From contig NC_067491.1 of NCBI RefSeq assembly GCF_947179515.1, positions 10,231,527-10,295,526 of the forward strand: a stretch of 64,000 bases of DNA, read 5' to 3'. The stretch comes from Apodemus sylvaticus. Its lineage: Eukaryota; Chordata; Mammalia; Rodentia; Muridae. The notes beneath the pieces are model-generated. The model worked only from the letters and a program-made list of their open reading frames with translations. It made no database searches and was not told where the DNA came from. The translations under genes were made by a program, and so were the position numbers. How positions within the stretch are numbered: the first letter of the stretch is position 1; every line of letters begins with the position of its first letter. Shown in pieces: positions 1-11,287 of this stretch.

Positions 1-2225
1 GTGTGGGAAAGGTTTGGGGAGAGCTAGTTGAGAAGAGCTAAAGTAAAAAGGGGGAGGGAAAGTGATATAATTCTCTATCAACTAAAAATGTCACAAAATA
101 AACTACAGGTAGTAACAATATAAACTAGAAATCATAATGTATGGTCAATAGGAAAAACAAAAAAAAAACTTAAGATGGTAACATCTAACAAGAAAGACTT
201 TCAAACTTAAAAACACATTAAAGTAGATCGAAAGGATGAAGACATAAAGAGTGAAAACAGAATTCAGGAAGGATATAGACTGAAAGAACAAAGCTAAAGA
301 ACGTGGTATAACACCTGGAGCCAGTAGACACATATCAGCAAGATCAATGGCAAGAAGAGCATTTGTAAAATCAAATATCCAGAGGAGTGGGGAAATGGCT
401 TGTACATTTGACACACAAGCATGAGGCCCTGACTACTATAGGGAGGCAGACAGTAGAGATGCCCTGGAACTCTCTGGCCATCTGGTCAACCTAATACTCT
501 TCAGGCTGAGGTTGTGCTCAAAAAGTAAAGAGGAAAATAAGGAACACACCCAACATCAGCCTGTGGTCTCTGCACGCTCACACACATGCACATACACATA
601 GACAAGCACATACAAAATCTCATAGTCAAAAGCAAACACGATGCTGCTATTGTTTGCTTTCTGTAGTTTCGGGGATGGCATCAAGGGCCTTGTGAACAAA
701 CCCCTGAGCTACATCCTCTGCCTTTGATCTGTTTTTAAAATAAGGGACCCCTGTAACTGACATGGCTACTCGACTCTGTGCAGCCCAGGATGGGCTCAAG
801 TTCTCAGTACTCATCCATCAAGGCTGAGTGCCTGAATTACAGGGATGTGCCACCACAACCAACTATATTTTTTTTCTGAATGGCTAGGACCCTGAGGACC
901 TGTGAGACAAAACCAAACAAGAGAGAGATAGGAACACCAGAATATATTTAAAGAAATATAGGTGAACTTTTTCTTAACTTGACATTTAAAAAAAAATCAG
1001 CTGATAGAAAAAGCCAACGGGTCCTAAGTAAACAGAAAGAAAAAACACACATAATAATTAAAATGAAATCAGCATAGTGAAGAGGAAGGATGAACAACAG
1101 ACACGGGAAGAAAGTCTCATCAGAAAGCCATGTAACTGTTGACAGTTCATTAGAAAGGAGGAAGGTGACAAAAAAAAAAAAAAAAAAAAAAGTCACAGCC
1201 TTTGAGGTTCTAAAACCCAGGTGGTTGGATAGGAAAGAAAACAAAGGATTCTATCTGCAAGAAGATGGCTTCAAAATTGAAAGAAAATTCAGAATATTTT
1301 CACATAAACAAAAATGAGAATGTGGTCATTAGATGCCCATGGTACTGGAAAGCAAAGGTTGATACCAGAAGAATTTCTAGTTGGAAAATTCAGAGCCGTG
1401 GTTGCACAAAGTTAAGCTAGGTTTTCTTTCTGAAAAAACTAAATGACTATTCCAAAGGTTAAAATGGTTCTTTGTTTTAAAATCAGTTTTTTTTTACATT
1501 TATTTATTTACAAAAGACACTACACACACTAGGAAGAATATACTCAACATCAGTGCCTTTAGTGACAAAATTCTCAATAAACCAAGAACAGCAGTACTTT
1601 CCCCAGCCAGATAAAGGCTCTCTGTGGAAAAAGCCTACAAGAAACACTAGGGTTTAGAGTGAAAGACTTAAATGTATTTTACTCAAAATTGCTGTCCACC
1701 AAAAACTGGGAATATTGCAAAAATATATGCTTTTATTACTTCTATTACACATTGTACTAAAGTTTCTAGATAAACATGGAAAAATATTTGGTTGTAATGC
1801 CAGGACACTGTAAAGAGAATAACACTGTGTTTTGTTTTGAGCGGTGTGAATGATCTACTTTGGTATGGCTTTAGTTATGGTTCTGGTGTTTTCTGTGGTT
1901 TTCCATTCTCCGTGTGTGGGTTAATCATTAGCTTCACTGAGTCTGGAAAATTTTCAGCTTTTATTTCTTTCCTTTTATACACATTCTTTTCTCGGTGTAA
2001 GAATTCACTTCACACAACCTCAGAGACTGACCCATTTTTGTTTTGGACTGGGCTACTTTGTTAGTTGCCTGTCTGTCTGATCTCTGCCATTGGTATTATT
2101 TTTATTATTACTTTTATTATTACGTAGGGATGCTTTTATTTTCCCAAAGTTTCATTTTGAGTAATTTCTGTAATGCTATGCTTAAGCTTACAAACTCTCT
2201 GCTTTCCGATCTAGTGCTAATCACA
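1..2225. other. Intergenic, no gene seen
   Basis: I see no coding exon here. The stretch is A-rich with a run of more than 20 A near 1170-1190. Degenerate SINE-like text occurs around 420-640 and on the minus strand around 690-870 (the phrase gggatgtgccaccacaac is typical of the 3' end of an inverted SINE). The short open frames are low-complexity and look accidental. Confidence 0.5.
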
Positions 2226-2238
2226 CACACCAAGTTGG

Positions 2239-2449
2239 GTTTTTTTGGTTTGTTTTTTTGTTTTTGTTTTTGTTTTTATTTGTTTGGGTTTTTTGTTTTT
2301 GTTTTTGTTTTTCGAGACAAGGTTTCTCTATATAGCCTTAGCTGTCCTGGAACTCAGTTTGTAGACCAGGCTGGCCTCGAACTCAGAAATATGCCTGCCT
2401 CTTCCTCCCAAGTGCTGGGATTAAAGGCGTGCGCCACCACAGCCCGGCT
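2239..2449 (-). mobile_element. B1 SINE with long A tail, TSD visible
   Basis: Inverted B1: poly-T/GTTTTT tail first, then the reverse of the B1 body ending in the reverse of the GCCGGGC head. It is flanked by an 11-bp target-site duplication, cacaccaagtt, at 2226-2236 and 2450-2460. B1 is a 7SL-RNA-derived, L1-mobilised rodent SINE. The direct repeats show a complete retroposition event. Confidence 0.93.
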
Positions 2450-2460
2450 CACACCAAGTT

Positions 2461-3057
2461 TTTTAAACTTGTGTTTTAGCATTGTCTTGCCCTCCAATAT
2501 CTCTGATATCCTCAATACAGCGTTATTATTTTAATATCTTTTTTCTGCTAATTGTAATCAGTTTTGTATCAGTTTAAAATCAATTTCGATAGTGTTAGCA
2601 TTTTCCTATTTTGGATCTTATTTTCTACAACTATGTATGTCTGATTGATATATATATATATATATATATCCAGTTCTTACTGGATGCCAGACTTGTGAAT
2701 TTTTTTAGTCTGTTGAGTGATGGATATTTTTCTGTATTTCTATAAATGTCCCAGAGCTTTGTTCGGGGATGAGATTAAATTACTTGGAAACTGCTTGCTT
2801 CAGATCTTTTTATACTTGGTTGGCAGGTTGAGAACAGTTTCCAACCCAGCACCCACTGCTAACAATCACCCTCCATGAAGCAATCCCCCCCCCTTCTTTC
2901 TAACTTCTCATGCTTGAGTTCTGCCCACAGCTGGCGTGAAGCAGCTGTGCAGGCTTCGTGTGATTACCTGCTGTATTATTTCCATGCTTTCTTATAAAGC
3001 CCCATTCAAGTAGCCCATTAGCACCTGTATGCCGATAAATGACGAAAACACGCCAGC
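2461..3057. other. Intergenic, short (TA)n
   Basis: No gene seen. A (TA)n microsatellite lies at about 2648-2669 and a run of C at about 2886-2894. The rest is unassigned sequence. Confidence 0.5.
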
Positions 3058-3068
3058 TTTAGCTGTCT

Positions 3069-3209
3069 TTTTTGTTCATTTGTTTTTCGAGACAGGGTTT
3101 CTCTGTGTAGCCCTGGCTGTCCTGGAACTCACTCTGTAGACCAGGCTGGCCTCGAACTCAGAAATCCGCCTGCCTCTGCCTTCCAAGTGTGGGGATTACA
3201 GGCCTGTGG
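3069..3209 (-). mobile_element. B1 SINE with 11-bp TSD
   Basis: Inverted B1 (gagacagggtttctctgtgt and ctggcctcgaactcagaaat are standard inverted B1 blocks). The direct repeat tttagctgtct flanks it at 3058-3068 and 3210-3220. The 5' head of the SINE is slightly truncated. Confidence 0.92.
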
Positions 3210-3220
3210 TTTAGCTGTCT

Positions 3221-4215
3221 GAGTCAAGAGCCTCCTCTCTAGCAAATTCTAGCTACCTTGGTTTCCGTGGACTGTCAGCTTAGAGTGTCTTCCTGGCACA
3301 ATTCTGCCAACTCTCAGAGCAATAAGGGAGGAAATCTCCAGACTTGCTCGGTTTGCCATTCCACAGCTGAAAATCTTCCTACGATGACATTGTCTTAACT
3401 GTTGTCTTATATTTGGGGTATTTCAGACATGGGGCTAAATTTAGTCCCTGTTAATCTTGATTTAAAACAGAACTCAAGGCCTTATGAAGGGGGGAAAGCA
3501 ATCACTGGCCTTATCTGGTTTTGCTTCAAAATCTATGTAATTGTAACTCATAACACTGTTTGGAGGAAGGGATTAAAGGAAAAATGGAAATTTTTATTAG
3601 AAATAACACAGAAAAAAAATCCCCACCTAATAATAAAATGAACAAGTGATAGCAGAGATCAGACAGACAGGCAGGCAGGCAGGCAGACAGTAAAGCAGGT
3701 CAGTCCAAATTCCAGCCCACCTAAGCTCTAATGGACCATATATGTCCAATTCTTAAAATGAAAATATGCTGATTCCCTAAACTGTAAGTGAATATGATCA
3801 CTCATTGTATCTGTCCAAAGTCAGCATATACTCCAACTACAGACCAAGGGCAAAGGACAAAGACACCTGAATCTGAGGTGTCTTGCCAGACTTCACCCAT
3901 AGTGGACGTGACAACTTACACAATTCTAACTTACACAAGAGACTCAACTACAGAGTCTCCTCAACCAGAGAGAGGGCTTGCTATCAGCAATGTATCTGGG
4001 TTCTTCATGCCACCTGTTGTGTGAATATGATCTGTGTGCAAACCTCCTCCTCCTCTACATGTAACTTCCATAACTCAGCCACAGACTCCACGGGTACAAA
4101 GACTGCAGCTTTAGACTGAAGAAGCAGCCTTGTATTCCAGCCAATCATGCTGACAAGTGAAAGACTGAGTTCCTCCTGACACTGATTACTGGATCTTAAC
4201 AAGGGCACACGAAGG
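3221..4215. other. Intergenic, no gene seen
   Basis: Unassigned sequence with a short (CAGG/CAGA)n run at about 3660-3691. Two overlapping open frames at 3788-4119 have no recognisable protein features and are probably chance. Confidence 0.5.
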
Positions 4216-4450
4216 GGCTGGAGAGATGGCTGTCCCAGAAGTTAGGAGCATGTGTTGCTCCTGCAGAGGGAATCGTTTCAGCTCTCAGCACCTACAAGGA
4301 AGGCATCTGTTCCCAACATACAACCATCTGTAACTCTAGTCCCAGGGTGTCTAACACCCTCTTCTGGCCTCAGTGAGCACCAGGTACACACAGCGTACAT
4401 AAGACATGCAAGCAGACACATATATACATGAAAATAAAAATAAAAAAAAA
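4216..4450 (+). mobile_element. B2/B3-type SINE
   Basis: Begins with the tRNA-derived head ggggctggagagatggct and runs through the B2-type body (ctcagcacctac, ctcttctggcct) to an A-rich AAATAAAAATAAAAA tail. It is diverged from young B2, so B3 or an old B2 subfamily is possible. Confidence 0.85.
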
Positions 4451-4455
4451 TTAAC

Positions 4456-4603
4456 GTTGTTCTTTGAGGCAGGGTTTCACTATATAGTGTTGCCTGGCTT
4501 GGAACTCACTATGTAGACCAGGCTGGCCTCAAACTCACAGAGATCAGCCCGTCTTTGCCTACCAAGTGCTAAGATTAAAGGCATGTATCACTACACCTAG
4601 ATA
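4456..4603 (-). mobile_element. Old B1 SINE, inverted
   Basis: Inverted B1 with many substitutions (ggcagggtttcactatatag, tagaccaggctggcctcaaa, ccaagtgctaagattaaagg). It abuts the tail of the preceding B2/B3 SINE, so two SINEs sit back to back. Confidence 0.85.
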
Positions 4604-4654
4604 AAAATAAATCCTTGAAAAAGTACACTGAGTTTCACTAAATACGAAGTCTAT

Positions 4655-4771
4655 GTCTTATATGATAGATAGATGGTACAGAAGTAGATAGATAGATAGA
4701 CAGAGATAGATGACTCATTGATAAATCATAGATACATAGACAGATGATACATGGATACATAGATGGTAGCT

Positions 4772-4804
<33 letters not shown>

Positions 4805-5068
4805 GACAGTAAAGAGATAGAGATAGATGGTAGATGCTTGGTAGATAGATAGTAGATGATAGATTAATTGATAGATGATAGTAGATAGATGATTGACATA
4901 TATAAATAGAAGATAATAGAGACAGTATATGATAGATAATAGCTGCTAGATAGATGATAGATAGATAAATAGATAGATGGTAGATAGACATACAAATAGA
5001 GATAGATGATTCACTGATAAATGATAGATACATAGATAGATGATACATGGATACATAGATGGCAGCTA

Positions 5069-5110
<42 letters not shown>

Positions 5111-5163
5111 GATACATGGATACATAGATGGTAGCTAATAGATAGATAGATAGATAGATAGTC
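4655..5163. repeat. (GATA)n tetranucleotide tract, about 510 bp
   Basis: Interrupted (GATA/GACA)n array with pure runs at about 4771-4803, 5070-5110 and 5140-5162 and degenerate spacers. A segment containing gatacatggatacatagatgg recurs several times, so there is a longer-period duplication inside the tract. The 178-codon open frame on the minus strand is a product of the repeat, not a gene. Confidence 0.95.
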
Positions 5164-5655
5164 ATATTAACCAAACTTTTCTATGTTAAAGAAGACATTC
5201 TTAGGCAATGAGAAGAATGTAAAGGAAGTAGACATGTAAGCCACAAAAATATGTGATATAAAGTCAATTTTCTAGTTTTCTAGTTTCAACCGTGTCACAG
5301 TTTGTTTATTGGAGGATTTTTTATGGCAGATAAATCCAACTTTCTGTGTATTAAAAATGTGGGAACTATTCTACATTGCGAACGACTCCAACAACTGTTT
5401 GTTTTCTGTGGCAGTGAAAGTCAGGCTTTCTTTTCCATCTCATTGACCATTGGTGTAGCAGGAATCACACATGACTAATCACTGGGTACGTTTGTCCCAT
5501 TTATCCTTACAAAAAAGTGCAGTCTTTTTAAAAAAAAATTGTTTTGGGGAAGAGGACTTTTAGAAACTGAAATTTTTCTCTGTCTCCTTCTATTTACGAC
5601 TTACCAAATCATTCTACTATGATGTTACTTAATATATAAATCACATTGCTATATA
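5164..5655. other. Intergenic, no gene seen
   Basis: AT-rich unassigned sequence between the GATA tract and an L1 fragment. No recognisable repeat or exon was identified by eye. Confidence 0.45.
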
Positions 5656-5922
5656 TAAAATATAGTCAATAAAAACAAATAAATTCAAGGCAAGACATTA
5701 TTGCAGAAAATTGAAAGAACACCCTGAATCCTATCAGACTACCATGGATAAAAGTTGGATATCAACAAAAAAGAGAAATGACAGAAAGCTTACAAACTCA
5801 TGGAAAATGAACAACTCACTACTAAGTGAAAAAAAAATGGGTCAGAACAGAAATTAAGAAATTAAAGACTTTCTTGCATTGAATGAAAATGAATACACAA
5901 CATATGCAAACTCATGGGACAC
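5656..5922 (+). mobile_element. L1 ORF2 fragment, left part
   Basis: Text matches the reverse-transcriptase ORF2 region of L1 (attaaagactttcttgcatt, then gaatgaaaatgaatacacaa and the motif before gggacac). The reading frame is broken. The fragment is interrupted after gggacac by a solo LTR and resumes at 6352, so the L1 copy predates the LTR. Confidence 0.8.
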
Positions 5923-6351
5923 TGTTATGGATAGCCCTGGGCTTGTATTCTGATGCTAATTCCACTCCTCAGAGGGGCTGCAGATGAGGAGTTGCCTTGT
6001 GAACCTTCTCCACACCTTAACTTTTCAAGTAAAGGCTTGAGCCAATGATTGGGCAGGAGGAAGTGGGAGGAGCTGAGAGTTTGGGGGAGGAGAAAAGGAT
6101 CCCGGAAGGGGAGGAGCTACAGAGGATCAAGGGAAAGCAGAGGAGCTACAAGGGAATCAGGGATCGACTGAGAGGCTACAGAGAGAGAAGCTCGTGGCCT
6201 GGAGAAACTGCAAGTTATATGGGATAATATAGATGGAAATAGTGTAGTGTAGTGGGAGATCTGCCCAATCTAAGCTTATAGCTTGTATTGTTACTGATTG
6301 AGTTGAGATTTCTTTTACCAGGGAATTGGGTTGGAAACAAAGTAGCAACCA
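5923..6351. mobile_element. Solo LTR (429 bp) nested in L1, 5-bp TSD
   Basis: Begins TGTTATGG and ends AACCA (TG...CA termini), flanked by gacac at 5918-5922 and 6352-6356. Removing the insert restores the L1 text gggacacaatgaagg, which proves the insertion. A 5-bp duplication fits ERVL-class or some ERV1-class LTRs. The family was not identified and no internal viral sequence is present. Confidence 0.8.
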
Positions 6352-6480
6352 GACACAATGAAGGCAGCTCCAAGAGGCAAATTCACAGAACTAAGCGCTT
6401 ATGTGAAAAAGTTGGAGAGACCTCATAGCAGTAACCTAACAGCACCTGAAAGCTCTAGAACCAACAGAAGAAATCACACC
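6352..6480 (+). mobile_element. L1 ORF2 fragment, right part
   Basis: Continuation of the L1 ORF2 fragment after the LTR: acaatgaaggcagctccaag, then aactaagcgcttatgtg and ctgaaagctctagaacc, all typical ORF2 text. It fades into unassigned sequence after about 6480. Confidence 0.78.
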
Positions 6481-6785
6481 TGGGATGAGTCACACAAAAA
6501 TCCCCCCCCCAAACAACCCAGGCTGTTGCCAAGACTAGATATTGCTCTCCACAAACTGACAGCCGTGCCCCATTGATGAAGACACCACCCACACAACTCT
6601 ACGAACAGGGAGAAGCCGAGCTTGCGCCTACCTGGAGCCTTCATCCCAACATGCTTCCAGAGGAGAAACATAACACATTTGATCTACAATGGTGTCCAGC
6701 ATGCAAGATGCAGAATGCTAGGGCAATTGTGGCACAAAGCTTGTGGGAGTGACCAACCAACATCTTACTGGGGAAACAAAGTATT

Positions 6786-7535
6786 TTTTTTATTGTTTTT
6801 TTTTATTCGACATATTTTTATTTACATTTCAAATGATTTCCCCTTTTCTGGCCCCCCCACTCCCTGAAAGTCACATAAGTCCCCTTCCCTCCCCCTGTTC
6901 TCCCATCCACCCCTTCCCACTTCCCTGTTCTGCTTTTGCCTTATACTGCTACACTGAGTCTTTCCATAACCAGGGGCCACTCCTCCGTTCTTCTTATACC
7001 TCATTTGATGTGTGGATTATGTTTTGTGTATTTCAGTTTTCCAGGCTAATATCTACTTATTAGTGAGTGCATACCATGATTGATCTTTTGAGACTGGGTT
7101 ACCTCACTTAGTATGATGTTCTCCAGCTCCATCCATTTGCCTAAGAATTTCATGAATTCATTGTTTCTAATGGCCAAATAGTACTCCATTGTGTATATAT
7201 ACCACATTTTTTTGCATCTATTCTTCTGTTGAGGGATACCTAGGTTCTTTCCAGCTTCTGGCTATTATAAATAGGGCTGCTATGAACATAGTGGAGCATA
7301 TATCCTTATTACATGCTGGGGAATCCTCTGGATATATGCCCAGGAGTGGTATACCAGGATCTTTCGGAAGTGACATGCCCAGTTTTCTGAGGAACCGCCA
7401 GACTGATTTCCAGAGTGGTTGTACCAATTTGCAACCCCACCAGCAGTGAAGGAGTGTTCCTCTTTCTCCACATCCTTGCCAACACTTGCTGTCTCCTGAG
7501 TTTTTAATCTTAGCCATTCTGACTGGTGTAAAAAT
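6786..7535 (-). mobile_element. 5'-truncated L1, 3' UTR plus ORF2 C-terminus
   Basis: On the minus strand this runs from the C-terminal part of ORF2 (translation includes WWGCKLVQPLWKSVWRFLRK and FIAALFIIARSWKEP) through a pyrimidine-rich 3' UTR to a poly-A tail (poly-T at 6783-6806). The direct repeat caaagtatt flanks it at 6777-6785 and 7536-7544. It is about 750 bp, 5' truncated and not functional. Confidence 0.92.
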
Positions 7536-7544
7536 CAAAGTATT

Positions 7545-8023
7545 CTTAAGGACCCTTTGTTTATGTATTATGGCTTCCTGTATAGTGTTTTTATGAGATG
7601 TGTGACAAAGTGGGTCTCTGTTTCTTGTGCCTTCTCTTGAGTTCTTTTCCTTCTGTTTTTCTCCCCAATTCTGATGTGTTAGTTTTTGTTTTAGATATAT
7701 TATATTATATTATATTATATTATATTATATTATATTATATTATATTATATTATTATATTCTGTTAGAAGCCTATTGTTTTTTAATGAGAAACAGAAAAGA
7801 GGTGGATTTGAATGGGAGGGAGGTGGGGAGGACCTGAGAGTAAAGGGGAGGAAGTGTAATCAGTATATATTATATAAGAAGAGGCTATTTTAAATAAATG
7901 GAAAAATCATATTTGAAGGCATCTTTAATGCTGGCTGTATCTGATCATTAGAATCCTACCTCTCAAGATGATGTGTAACTTTCACGTTTAAACAAAGGTT
8001 TCTTTGCTATAGACACCACTACT
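7545..8023. other. Intergenic, (TATTA)n microsatellite
   Basis: A (TATAT/TATTA)n pentanucleotide tract occupies about 7696-7760. The surrounding sequence is unassigned. No gene seen. Confidence 0.6.
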
Positions 8024-8039
8024 CTTTTTTTTTTCTAGA

Positions 8040-8212
8040 TTTATTTATTTATTTATTATATGTAAGTATGCTGTAGCTGTCTTCAGACACTCCAGAAGGA
8101 GTCAGATTTCATTACAGATGGTTGTGAGCCACCATGCAGTTGCTGGGAATTGAACTCAGGACCTTGGGAAGAGCAATCAGTGCTCTTCACCGCTGAGCCG
8201 TCTCTCCAGCCC
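8040..8212 (-). mobile_element. B2 SINE with 16-bp TSD
   Basis: Inverted B2 (agatttatttatttatttat tail region, ttgctgggaattgaactcag, ctgagccgtctctccagccc head). The direct repeat caccact(a/g)ctcttttt lies at 8024-8039 and 8213-8228, with one mismatch. Confidence 0.93.
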
Positions 8213-8228
8213 CACCACTGCTCTTTTT

Positions 8229-8875
8229 AGCACCTCCCCTTCTTCAGTTTGTTTGAAGGTTTGGGAAGCTTCTGTACTAACGGAGAAAGAAAGGGAAGCT
8301 TGTATCTGTGCCTTCACACTGGGGAGAGCACCACAGCAGAGTCCCAAGGTGTATGCCCTGCAGATCACGAATATCCCTTTCACTGAACAAACTGAATTTT
8401 TGAATATTCTAGAGCAAAATAACTGGTTGGATGGAAAAAGAACGCATTATTAAGCTCTTAGAGAACTGCTATGACCTTTGTCTTGGTAAACCACCCCACG
8501 TGGGCTTCACCTCTTCCATAGGTCTTTTGTTGGAGTGTGGGAAGCAAGTATGCGAAGCCAGAGTCTCTACTGTAGTGACATCATTTCCGGTGTATTGATG
8601 CTCCCGGCACTGGAAAGCTTCTTTTATAGGTACAAGTCTTCTTATACAATGTATCTCCTCTGTCTCTGTTCTTCCTCTGTCTTTAGAGATACCTTGCTCC
8701 CAACTGTGGAGTTGAACTGCCTGAATTCAAGTCCCAGCTGCACTCCTTAGGTTTTAACATTGAAGGAACTTGACTCAGTCTCTTCCCTTCAGCTTGAATC
8801 ACCACATCTGGAGAGAAGATGTGCAATCCGATAGCATTAGCATAGGACTATGTAGGGATGTCTATAATGAGGAGA
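8229..8875. other. Intergenic, no gene seen
   Basis: No repeat or exon recognised. Short open frames at 8253-8453 and 8535-8750 have no family features. Confidence 0.45.
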
Positions 8876-9100
8876 CATGGAGACATGACTCAGCAGTTAA
8901 GAGCACTGGATGCTCTTCTAGAGGACCTTGGTTCGAGTCCCAGCACCCATATGGCAGTTCACAATCTTCTGTAATTCCAGGCCCAGGGGATCTGATGCCT
9001 TTTCCAGCTTCTGTGGGCACTGCATGCAAGTGGAGCACAGGCAGATATGCTGACAAAACATATACACATAAAATGAAAGTTAAGGTTAAATTTTTTTAAA
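8876..9100 (+). mobile_element. B2 SINE
   Basis: Sense B2 with a degraded head (gagacatgactcagcag), then gttaagagcactggatgctc, gttcgagtcccagcacccat, and a tail ending in TTAAATTTTTTTAAA. Confidence 0.88.
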
Positions 9101-9452
9101 GAATATAAAGTTCTTAAGACAATGGCAGCTTGTATGAACTATTTACTCTACCTGGCACCTCCTAAGAGTCATATGGATTTCATTAAGGAACCCCATCCAT
9201 TCAGTAAGGAACCTCCCAAGTAAAAATGGCGTCCTCTTCTCTGCTTCCTCCTAAGTCTTCGTGGCTGTCTCTGCCTGCCTGCCTTCCAGGGGCTTAACAA
9301 ACATTGACTGTATTTTATAGTATTTTAGGCTGGTTAAATTCAAATTTTAAAAGCCTTGTCCTTTCATTCATTACATATAATAAAACGAATCAATACTTAA
9401 GCAGTCTAATGCAAGGGATGAGTGGAAGAGAAGGGAAGGTATACATACTAGA
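9101..9452. other. Intergenic, no gene seen
   Basis: Unassigned AT-rich sequence between a B2 and the pentamer satellite. Confidence 0.45.
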
Positions 9453-10028
9453 TATTCTAGTCTAGTCTAGTCTGGTCTATTCCATGCTGTGCCATGCTAT
9501 GCTATGCTATGCTATGCTATGCTATGCTATGCTATGCTATTGCCAGTTTATTCCATTTGATTCCATTCTATTCTAGTCTATTCCATTCCATCCTATTCTA
9601 GTCTATGCTATTCTAGTCTACTCCATTCTATGCTATGCCATGCCAGTCTAGTCTACTCCATTCCATTCTATGCTATTCTAGTCCATTCTGTTCTATGCTA
9701 TTCTAGTCAATTCTGTTCTATGCTATTCTAGTCAATTCCATTCCATTCTATTCTATGCTATGCTAGTATAGTCTATTGCATTCTATTCTATGCTATGCCA
9801 GTATAGTCTATTCCATTTCATTCCATTCCATTCCATTCTAGTCTATTTCATTCTGTTCTATTCTATGCTGTGTCTCGTCTGGTCTAGTCTATTTCATTCT
9901 ATTGTATTCTATTGTATTCTATTCTATGCTATGCTATGCTAGCCTGTTCCATTCTATTCTATGCTATGCTATGCTAGCCTAGGCTAAGCTAGTCTGTGCT
10001 GTGCTGTCCTGTCCTATCCTATCTCATT
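9453..10028. repeat. Degenerate pentanucleotide satellite, about 115 units
   Basis: About 575 bp in unbroken 5-bp register. Main units are TTCTA, TTCCA, GTCTA, TGCTA and TGCCA (pattern NNCNA), with a homogeneous run of TGCTA at about 9495-9540. A 25-bp higher-order block (TTCTG TTCTA TGCTA TTCTA GTCAA) appears at least twice near 9687-9735. The unit is related to the ATTCC-type pentamers of classical satellites, by inspection only. Confidence 0.93.
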
Positions 10029-10273
10029 CTCTCTGTCCCTCCACCTCCTCCCTCCTGAAGAAAACACCCTAGGAAATTGATTAGTGGGGCTACAGGAGGG
10101 TGTGGGTTTTTTTTAATTAAAAAAAGATGAGAAAGCAAATGATCATCTAGTTGTCACCAGTTCTGGCCATTAGGGGGTAGTAATGTCCAGCTATAGAAAC
10201 CATCAAGGTTCCACTGCTCCTTGCCAGAGCACACAGAGGGACAGTTCTCTGACTTGATTAGGGTTGGAACTTC

Positions 10274-11280
10274 TTTATTTTATTTTATTTTATTTTATTT
10301 TATTTTATTTTATTTTATTTTATTTTCTACATTCTTTGTTTACATTCCAAATGATTTCCCCTTTCCCAGTTCCCCCCTCCCCATATGTCCCATAAGCCTT
10401 CTTCTCTCCACCCATTCTCCAATCACCTCCCTCCTTTTTCTCTATCCTGGTACTCCCCTACAATGCTAAATCAAGCCTTTCCAGGATCAGGACCCTCTCC
10501 TTACTTCTTCATGGGAGTCATAAATTACAAAGTTTCTGTAAGGCAAAGGCCACTGTCAAAAGGACAAAATGGCAACCAACAAATTGGGAAAAGATCTTCA
10601 CCAACCCTGCATCCAATAGAGGGGCTGATATCCAATATATACAAAGAACTCAAGAAGTTAGACCCCAGGGAACCAAATAACCCTATTAAAAATGGGGTAC
10701 AGATCTAAACAAAGAATTTTCACCTGAAGAAATTCGGATGGCCAGGAAGTACCTTAAGAAGTGCTCAACATCATTAGTCATTAGGGAAATACAAATCAAA
10801 ACAACCCTGAGATTTCACCTCACACCAGTCAGAATGGCTAAGGTTAAAAACTCAGGAGACAAGAGGTGTTGACGAGGATGTGGAGAAAGAGAAACACTCC
10901 TCCACTGCTGGTGGGGCTGTAAGATGGTACAACCACTATGGAAATCAGTCTGGCGGTTCCTCAGAAAACTGGAGATGACACTTCCGGAGGACCCTGCTAT
11001 ACCTCTCCTGGCCATATACCCAGAGGATTCCCTAGCATGCAATAAGGACACATGCTCTACTATGTTCATAGCAGCCTTATTTATAATAACCAGAAGCTGG
11101 AAAGAACCCAGATGTCCCTCAATGGAGGAATGGATATAGAAAATGTGGTATATTTATACAATGGAATGCTACTCAGCAATTAAAAACAATGAATTCATGA
11201 AATTTGTAGGCAAATGGTTGGAACTGGAAAATATCATCCTAAGTGAGGTAACCCAACCACAAAAGAATACACATGGGTTG
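10274..11280 (-). mobile_element. 5'-inverted (twin-primed) L1
   Basis: From 10274 to about 10505 the minus strand reads as an L1 3' UTR ending in an (AAAAT)n tail ((ATTTT)n at 10275-10325). From about 10510 to 11280 the plus strand reads as ORF2 C-terminal coding text (LWKSVWRFLRKLEMTLPEDP, FIAALFIITRSWKEPRCPS, YSAIKNNEFMKFVGKWLELE, with a stop in the middle). This head-on arrangement is the known product of twin priming. Flanks gggttggaacttc (10261-10273) and gggttggctcttc (about 11275-11287) look like an imperfect target duplication. Confidence 0.88.
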
Positions 11281-11287
11281 GCTCTTC

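Noticed and set aside
4638..5174. 178-codon minus-strand open frame rich in Ile-Tyr-Leu-Ser
   Set aside because: Translation of the (GATA)n repeat.
7218..7538. 106-codon open frame resembling reverse transcriptase C-terminus
   Set aside because: Not an independent gene; it is the remaining ORF2 end of a truncated L1.
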